A DNA stretch of 64,000 bases from Trichostrongylus colubriformis. Taxonomy: Eukaryota; Nematoda; Chromadorea; Rhabditida; Trichostrongylidae. The notes under the pieces are model-generated. The model saw only the letters and a program-made list of their open reading frames with translations. It searched no databases and was not told the DNA's origin. Where the stretch lies: contig OZ022259.1 in the NCBI GenBank assembly GCA_963978905.1, positions 3,658,001 to 3,722,000 of the forward strand, given 5' to 3'. Positions within the stretch are counted from its first letter, which is position 1. Every line of letters begins with the position of its first letter. This document shows positions 57,563 to 64,000 of the stretch, one piece after another. A program made the translations under genes and the position numbers.

Positions 57563-58340
57563 TCTCACTCATCATCTATTCCAATCGATACCCGTTAATA
57601 GACATCAATAGTCGACATACACATATCAAAGTCCTAATCACGAACAACAGGGGCTCTACAAAACTTACTCAACCACTTTTCGTACCTCTTGGTCCTTTAG
57701 GACGGTGTGAGAAGGCAGTAGCATAGCACAATTACGTTCTTTGTTGAGCTGTTCATTTGAGACTAGAGGGCACAACAATTCACATCTGGATCATTGATTG
57801 TTTTCATTCCTGACACTCTCGAATATTTTGTTAATGGTATATATTTTCACAAAACTGCACAAAAGCCCATTCGCACATTACCTGATCATAAAAGACATTG
57901 TTATATTGTATACCATCGCTAAATTGTCACCAACATTTATTGTTCTCCGCAGCATTGTAAGATCCCGAGATGATTGAATACTGGTCATGGCTAAAGCAAA
58001 TCCCATTTCTTAAAGTTTCCACGTCTGCTGCTTACCAAAGTTACTACTCGTTCGCAAGATTGTTCGTACGTGCTGTTTCGTGTGGAATCATAAGTCATAA
58101 GAGAAACAGCTGTCACTACAACTCAACCATCTGGATACCTTCTCGCGACCTTCTCACTGAAAGACTTTTCTTGAGAATCGTTCAAGTGAGGTGTTTTCCC
58201 TAAGATAGTAGCTCACCTAAAGAGGGTTTCGCTAATTGCATTATTTTTCCATGCCCACACATTCGGATGCAAAGTGCACACAGGGTTTATTTCATTGTGG
58301 GTAAGCATTGTTTAAACATTGGAAACTTTTGTTACAAGTA

Positions 58341-58438
58341 TGCCGAGTTATAGGCAAAACCTTCGGTCTCGAACGGGACTCGAATCTGCACCCCATACTT
58401 TCCGGGCATATGTGCTAATCAATTACACTACTCCTGAC
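58341..58438 (-). mobile_element. tRNA-derived SINE head
   Basis: On the - strand it reads GTAGTGTAATTGATTAGCAC (A box), then GATTCGAGTCC (B box) and GTCTCGAACGGG opposite it, then GGTTTTGCCTATAACTCGGC. It matches the hairpin SINE. It lies at the end of duplication E and is absent from D. Confidence 0.75.
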
Positions 58439-59079
58439 CCCTTTCACCTCAAAGGCACAGATGATACTGATATGAGCATCGTGGTTCCATCAGCGGGTAG
58501 ATATGCCCCCCCCCCCCCGCACAACTGCAGAGCGTGTGCCATCACCGCGACGCGAGGATGAGTGCTAAACTCGTAAAAAAACCACGTAAATGAGAGGCGG
58601 CTGTCTCAAGATGGCCTACACCCACTCACGATTAAGCCAGCGAGGTAACGATGGCACCTACGAAGATAAAGGTGTGATATTGATCGCGATAAAATAAGAT
58701 AGAAGAAATTCCCATGGTAACGGCAACCTTATCAAATAATATTGTCACGTGAAAAGTTCTCCAAATGCTTACTTCCCACTGGAAACCTCGTCAAAACCAA
58801 GGGTCAGAGACGCCTTAGTTTTTGGGGTGTTCGAAGGCCTTCCTTGTCTTTTCTTCACTTTTGTGTTCTTCAGGACCCCAGACTCTTTATGATACACGAC
58901 GCTGCAAAATCCTTGCGAGTTTTTCGCTTGAACTATCGCACACGGAACTGTTACATGCTTTCTTTTTGTGACAGTTTTTGGATGTCATGAGTTTTCTAAG
59001 CTTTCGTTTCTTCGTTCTCCATGCTGCATCAGTTTTTATTGCATTGATGAGTGTGTCTGTTATCCAAAATATCCCATGG
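58439..59079. other. Unassigned
   Basis: A 13-base C run lies at 58506-58518. Sequence similar to 53030-53130 lies at 58925-59035. No gene. Confidence 0.4.
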
Positions 59080-59345
59080 AGTGAAATTCAGAGACGAACT
59101 TGTGTCGGAGACGTCACTAGTACCATCTACGCCTCGAAGAAACGATGGGCCAGCCATGCTGCCCGCCTCAGCGATAACCGATGGACGCCCCGAGCGATCG
59201 ATTGGTATATGTACTCGTGGAATAAGGGGACCGCTAGGAAGGCTCATAAATAGCTGGAGTGATCCACTGAAGCTTGGTCAGAGATGGCGGCTAGCGGCAA
59301 GAAATCGTGACGTCTGGGATGGATGTGGTCTGATGTACGGCGTGA
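59080..59345 (+). pseudogene. 3' fragment of an RTE-type non-LTR retrotransposon
   Basis: The frame at 58978-59253 contains ASKKRWASHAARLSDNRWT, the C-terminal signature (KRRWAGHVARLNDNRWT type) found after the reverse transcriptase of RTE-like elements. After a frameshift near 59215, the overlapping frame continues RGPLGRLINSWSDPL and WRLAARNRDVWDGCG, matching the expected GRPxTRWSD and ARDRDxW blocks. The reverse transcriptase itself is missing, so this is a truncated, frameshifted 3' end. Confidence 0.75.
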
Positions 59346-59456
59346 TCAGTACTGAAGAGCGGGTTTTAAGGCATTCAAGGTGTTGAAGGGTTTGAAAAAT
59401 TTTTGGGAATTCTGCCGCATCGCCTTGTAGCAACGCCGCTCCAGACAGCTCGCGTC

Positions 59457-59575
59457 CTGGAAAAATCGTCCACGGGAATTTCAGTATTTCTGCCACCATA
59501 TGCGTTACATTTACTCAACGGACCACTGCAAAGTTTTACCGAACAAACGAAAATCCGGCAAAGATAGTGCCCTTC
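59457..59575. repeat. Decayed AGGAATCG-family MITE end
   Basis: AAAATCGTCCACGGGAATTT followed by CAAAGTTTTACCG and ATCCGGCAAAGATA follows family order. The other half is missing. Confidence 0.5.
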
Positions 59576-60623
59576 AGGGTAACGTCCGGAGATGGGGTGT
59601 CTGCGAGAGCTCTGGTAGCGAAGTAGCGGCGGTCTGCCAAATAACTCTCTGAATAGAGTTACGGAGACTTTCATAAATGTTAAGCATGTATAAGCGTGTT
59701 CCTCTCTCACATTACAGATAAATGCATCGAAGGGTTTCTGATATGCCAGCTACAATACCGCTCCTAATTTCTGCTGAATCGGCAGAAAAGTGTGACACCC
59801 ACCGACTTCTTGCCATAACTTTAGCAGAGGTGATCCAATTTCTTTGCAAAATAGACCAACGGCTAGTGCTGACGAGGAACTTGGGTATGTAAGAAAAGTC
59901 CATTTTTCTCTGCAGATCATCTCCATTTTTAGTAAAATGGGAATTAGACCCTCTAGGGCGCAAGAAAGTACCTGTGGGTATGACGGCGTCGTAAACTCAT
60001 CACTTCAGCTGAAAGTTTTAGTTTAAGCACTTTAAAACAAGGAATGTCAATATATTTGACAAGTTTATGATTGCATGATAATTTGGCCCCATTCAATGGT
60101 TCAACTTCACTTCAATCTAAAAGTGGCACTCCAGTGAAACCTTTTTTTTGGAATTTCACACGTCTTCAAAGGAGCATTTTTTACAAAAAAAAAGCGAGCC
60201 ATTTCAAATCGTTCAGTAGTGCCGTTGTTGTACTGCGAGAGAACTCTGCCGTATTTCCTCAAAGATGGGTGGATCGAATGTTATTTGTCTCAAATCTTCC
60301 AAACGTTATTTGTTTAATCGGTCTTTTCTGCACAAATGTCGGTCTCTGCACAAAACGAACTGATTTTGAAAGGTGACTGTAATTATATCTAATGAATGTA
60401 AAAATTCCAACATTACTCCATAAAACATAGTCTTAGAGCCGTTGTTCGAGAAAACTGCATGTGGCTCCAAACAACCTGAGTCTTAGAAACTTGGAACATG
60501 GTGAAGTGCGTAATCGAAGGTGACATGTATCACAACTCATTATTGTTACCAACTTATTCTGAAACTTGCTCTGTCTCGATTAACAGTACATTTATTTACG
60601 CTTTCAGTTTCTTGTCACTCGGC
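59576..60623. other. Intergenic with one arm of a distant inverted repeat
   Basis: 59750-59840 is inverted at about 61880-61975 (AAAGTTATGGCAA, GTCGGTGGGYGTCACACTTT, GATTCAGCAGAAATTAGGAG), with about 2 kb between. No gene was recognised. Confidence 0.5.
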
Positions 60624-60726
60624 TAAGGCCGCTTTAATACTTTACGCACCGACGCCGTCACCTGCGTCGATTTGACGCCGTCACCGCCGGTGACGGCGCC
60701 GGTGCGCAAAGTGTGAAAGCGGCCTA
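60624..60726. mobile_element. 103-bp foldback MITE (TAAGGCCGCTTTNATACTTT family)
   Basis: TAAGGCCGCTTTAATACTTT and AAAGTGTGAAAGCGGCCTAA are inverted ends of an almost continuous stem with GACGCCGTCACC repeats near the loop. It is the shortest member in the window. 60727-61322 holds no gene. Confidence 0.8.
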
Positions 60727-61322
60727 ACTTTGCATTACCGTTGACCCAGCACTATCGATGTGAGCTGGCTATAGTAGCATCCCTTTTGAGATGCATGACT
60801 ACTGCGGTGCGATAGTTACATAGATGGTCAGTGAATAGGCTGGACGAAAATTCATTCAGTTTGACGGCTGACAGATCCGTGTATATCTGAAGTTCATGAT
60901 TAACCTTCCAGGACATCAGATAATTGCAGTGATAAGCGGCGCCAGATATCCTATTCGGAGCTTGTGAGGGCCAAAATTATTGTGAAACAGCCGTATCAAC
61001 GCAGGAGTGCACACTGCACCGCCAAATCGCCCACTGAGATGAGTTCTACGTTTGCAAATGAAGAGCAGTGATCTGAACCCTTCAGCTCTCAGAACCGCGA
61101 GCGTCCAGAATGAAACCACTGGCACTATAATTCGATCAGTTGCTACTTTGAGTACATTTGACGTTCTAGTGATATGAGGCTGGCTGCGTTAGCGAGCACT
61201 GCACCGCTGTATTGATTGACCTTTTACGCGACAACTGATTGTATGCTGTATAGAGTGGCATTGTAAAAAGATCATTAAACTACAGCGCTTAAAACATTTA
61301 ATGCAAGTGACATGCAAACATA

Positions 61323-61856
61323 TCAGGTTGTCCGGAAAGTTTTCGGACTAAATGCATGGTAGGGTTCAAAACAACCTATCCTTGTCACCCGATGTTGTGA
61401 GCGGACCTAACTTGAGGGGTTTGTGTTTCATGTCCGGTATTTGTACCTGTCAGCAGCATGTGCGACATATCGTCTCCTGTTCCCAGTAGCGCCTTCGCAA
61501 TGAATGGCAAGAAGATGCTCTACCGACCAGCTTGGTACTACACTACCGCTCCGGCCGATCCGCGAACGAGGCCCATCGCTTTCTGCAGGAGGCAATAAAG
61601 GGGCACGCCCCCTGTCGCTGGACGTGCTTCTACTGGTACCACAAGTTCGACAACGGTGACGAATCGCTCAAGAAATCTCAACCACAAATACAAAATAAAC
61701 GGCTCGTGCTCGCTACCTGTGGGGTTCGACCTCACCTTTCTGTACACGAACTTTCGGCCTTACGAATACTCCTAAATCCACGGTACACGATGTCAATTTA
61801 GTTACTAACTATACATTTTCTCCGACATTAATCTGAAAACTCTCCGGACAACCTAA
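61323..61856 (+). mobile_element. Internally deleted mariner (lineage M3)
   Basis: It begins TCAGGTTGTCCGGAAAGTTT after TA and ends ACTCTCCGGACAACCTAA before TA. The ORF at 61532-61801 holds the N-terminal helix-turn-helix part (HRFLQEAIKGHAPC, then WYHKFDNGDESLKK). The catalytic domain is deleted. 25171-25394 is another piece of this lineage. Confidence 0.8.
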
Positions 61857-62254
61857 TAAAATCAAAGTGTAGATGGGCCGCCTCTACTAAAGTTATGGCA
61901 AAACGTCGGTGGGCGTCACACTTTTCCGCCACTATCCGTCGATTCAGCAGAAATTAGGAGAGGTATCGTAGTATAGCACAGAAATAGATGCAGCGATTCA
62001 TGAGGGTGAGACAATGAATGAGATCTTCCTAGTGGCACTTTCTTGCTTCTCATGAGGGTTTCTCTTTTATACCCAGGAAACTTCTCAAAAGTTTGTCATG
62101 TGTGACAAGAATACTTGTTGTGCTTTGGATAGGATATGATTTTTTATAAAAAATTTTCCCTTACGGCAAAGCTCACCTTTCCGCATCACGAAGGCTCCAA
62201 GAATCGAGCTGCGGGGTTCATCATCTGTTCGACGCATATCGTGCAATTTTTATT

Positions 62255-63347
62255 GTTTTCTTGCGCAATAATACACAACTGTCATATTCTTTTTCGCGTA
62301 CCTACTTATCCCTACTTTCAGATCGCAGAGAACTCCTTAATCCAACTTATACTTATGAGCAAATTAGCGTAACGCATCAGTTGGGCATCGTTTCGCAAAG
62401 CGATTACGATATTGTGCATTGAAATCGTAGGGGTATTTGAGGTGATTAACAGTAACAATCGTCACACTAGGAAGTGATTATCACCCACTCCTTGAAGGAA
62501 TCGTGCACAAAAAAAAAAGAGTTTCTCTGTTACCCATATATGTATGCTGTACTTGCCCAATAAGGGCCACATGCAAAATTCACGCGAAAATGTGAGAAGC
62601 AGGCTAAGATACAGCTAAGTGGTGGCTGAGGGAGAGGGGTCTTCTGGCCTGAGTAAATGCCCGCCCCGACGTCCGTTGCGGTCGGAGACACATATTGGGA
62701 ACAGAAAAATACATAGACAGTCTCACTCCTCGTCCCTGACCGCGGCGGACAACGGGGAAGCATTCACTCTGAGGCCCCGTTCCCTCAGACACCACTTTGA
62801 GGAGCTGTACCCCAGCCGGATTTTATTCTTTTTGCGTGATACTTTGCATGCGGCGGGTCCTATAGTAAATACAATATAAATATATGGGTAACGGAGAAAC
62901 TCATTTTTCCGTGTACGATTCCTTCAATTTCTTACAATGACAATTTGCGAGGTAGAACTTATAAGCAAAGGAGCCGTCCTCCTTCGACGATCCCAGATTG
63001 AAAAAGTCCCCCAGCGGTTTAGAATACTCCTCAATCTGAAACAGATATTTGAGTATGTAATATTTAGGTGCGTGGGAAGGCACTCCTTACTTACTTTTGT
63101 TTTTGGAAAATGGGCCATGAACCCTCAAACTTTTGGTGGGATCTTTATTTCTCAAATAACAGGGAGCAGTACTATGGTGTACGCTTTCCTAACCTATAGC
63201 TTTGGCACTGGTGGGCACTAGTAGAGTATGAAGCCGCAAGCCCTTTCTGTACTTTTCACATTGATGAAACGACCCCCCATTAAGCAACCATCCCAACGGA
63301 AGCACAATTCGGAACTCACAGGAGCAGCACCAGCGAAGATGTTCCAT
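62255..63347 (-). pseudogene. Secreted-family member 6, pseudogene with MITE insertion
   Basis: Exon 1 (63347-63320) keeps ATGGAACATCTT and the GCTGGTGCTGCTCCT end before GTGAGT, but about 17 nt of signal-peptide coding are gone, shifting the frame. Exon 2 (about 63241-63095) starts Ala-Cys and ends MAHFPKTK like YMGYFPDTK of its relatives, with several stops between. Exon 3 (63035-62928) is intact: TTTCAG acceptor, EEYSKPLGDFFNLGS to YKFYLANCHCKK, 36 codons. A MITE (62492-62927) abuts its last codon, so the donor GT is displaced. Beyond the MITE, W-I-K-E at about 62344 and RYAKKNMTVVYYC recall exon 4, with stops. TATA-like TATATAT lies near 63405. It is dead as a gene, in opposite orientation to all other members. 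Confidence 0.75.
62492..62927. mobile_element. AGGAATCG-family MITE inside pseudogene 6
   Basis: Its ends TTGAAGGAATCGTGCAC and GTGTACGATTCCTTCAA are inverted. It is a full-length palindrome with GTGGTGGCTGAGGGAGAGGG and CCGTTCCCTCAGACACCAC arms. It sits immediately 3' of exon 3. Confidence 0.88.
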
Positions 63348-63706
63348 GATGTTTCCTAATGTGTGGTGGAAAGGACTATTTACCGATTACACAGCAGACC
63401 TATTCTATATATAATATTTATGGCTGTCGAAATCTCTCTTTTTATAGCAGCTTTGCAGCTTTATACGTTGGAATTGTGTTTGACTGAACACAATGTTGGA
63501 ATTTATTTTGATTACTAAAATTAGACTTCCATAAAGCACAGAATTTCATTGCTTTCTATGATGGTTTACTGACGTCATCGTAGCTCAGATAGGCTGTCTG
63601 TAATTTGATTTAAGACTTTGAGAGCTCAGGCTTCATCCCACATCAACAGCCCACATGCACTGCACTTTGCTATATCCACCGAATTGTGCTCAGTACTGCG
63701 CATTCA
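63348..63706. other. Promoter-side flank of pseudogene 6
   Basis: AT-rich sequence with TATATAATATTTA near 63405-63420 (TATA-like on the - strand). No other gene. Confidence 0.4.
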
Positions 63707-63956
63707 GGGTGAGGGTCGATTGGTCGAATTTTCGCTTTGCGCCATCGCACTCGCAGCGCCGTCGAAACGAGTCGCTTGGAATTCCGCTCAAGTCGCAGGG
63801 GGCTGGTACCGTGAGGGACCTTTAAAGATCGCGAGTTGAAAGCCTCGGGAGTTCGTCTATTTTTGAAGGACCCTTACGGTACCAGCTCACTGCGTCTTGT
63901 ACAGAATTCCAAACGACTCGCAGCCGTGCGAAAATTCGACCAATCGACCCACACCC
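63707..63956. mobile_element. Foldback MITE (GGGTGAGGGTCGATTGGTCG ends)
   Basis: GGGTGAGGGTCGATTGGTCGAA at the left is inverted in TTCGACCAATCGACCCACACCC at the right. Inner arms match too (GGTACCGTGAGGG with CCCTTACGGTACC; CGACTCGTTTGG-type with CAAACGACTCG). It lies at the window edge but appears complete. Confidence 0.8.
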
Positions 63957-64000
63957 GGCAATTCATGGCTATCTGATTCTCCTCTAAGACGCTCAGAGCA

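Larger units (their letters stand above)
55060..58343. repeat. Segmental duplication E (with family member 5)
   Basis: Paralog of 45930-50880. It is shorter because it lacks the extra 600 bp and the mariner. It ends where a SINE head has inserted (58341). Outside the gene and MITEs no coding sequence is seen; 57563-58343 is non-coding. Confidence 0.85.

Overview
The window is nuclear DNA of a nematode, most likely a clade V strongylid (hookworm-like) worm. The reasons are short introns with nematode-type TTTCAG acceptors, compact multi-exon genes, several mariner/Tc1-type transposon lineages, non-LTR retroelement debris and a very high density of foldback MITEs. No bacterial gene, CRISPR array or operon signature was seen. 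Most of the sequence is transposon-derived; only about nine genes or gene relics can be supported.

Layout. (1) 1-20.8 kb is a tandem array of three related, four-exon genes for small secreted proteins (1713-2411, 11317-12071, 19228-20814), all on the + strand. Each has a TATA box exactly 85 bp upstream of the ATG and a variable low-complexity C-terminal tail. The genes and the spacers between them are segmental duplicates (5.54-10.38 kb versus 12.84-18.30 kb) that differ mainly by transposon insertions, so several empty sites can be read directly. (2) 20.8-29.9 kb is a graveyard of a non-LTR 5' fragment, mariners and MITEs, with one possible broken gene. (3) 29.9-39.5 kb holds the ordinary genes: a 4-TM PPxY protein (LAPTM-like, +), a possible 186-aa gene (+) and an 11-exon TauE/SafE-family membrane transporter (-) whose reading frame I followed across every junction. 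This stretch is unusually rich in ATCGAT. (4) 39.5-45.9 kb is mostly empty, with two weak ORFs. (5) 45.9-58.3 kb is a second segmental duplication carrying two more members of the secreted family (47675-48501, 55962-56746), here with Pro-Ala-rich tails and a TATA box 44-45 bp from the ATG. (6) 58.3-64 kb is transposon debris plus a sixth, dead family member on the - strand (62255-63347), with a MITE sitting at its exon 3/intron 3 border.

The secreted family is the main candidate for an undescribed system. It has a constant exon architecture (signal peptide exon, two core exons of about 40 and exactly 36 codons, then a last exon with a conserved Trp-Met-Asp start, a Cys and a free-running simple-repeat tail), with expansion by segmental duplication and tail change by repeat growth and frame switching. 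I do not recognise the family and assign no function. The other notable object is a 440-bp insertion with a 12-bp target duplication that is a 183-bp-arm hairpin containing a tRNA-like SINE head in each arm.
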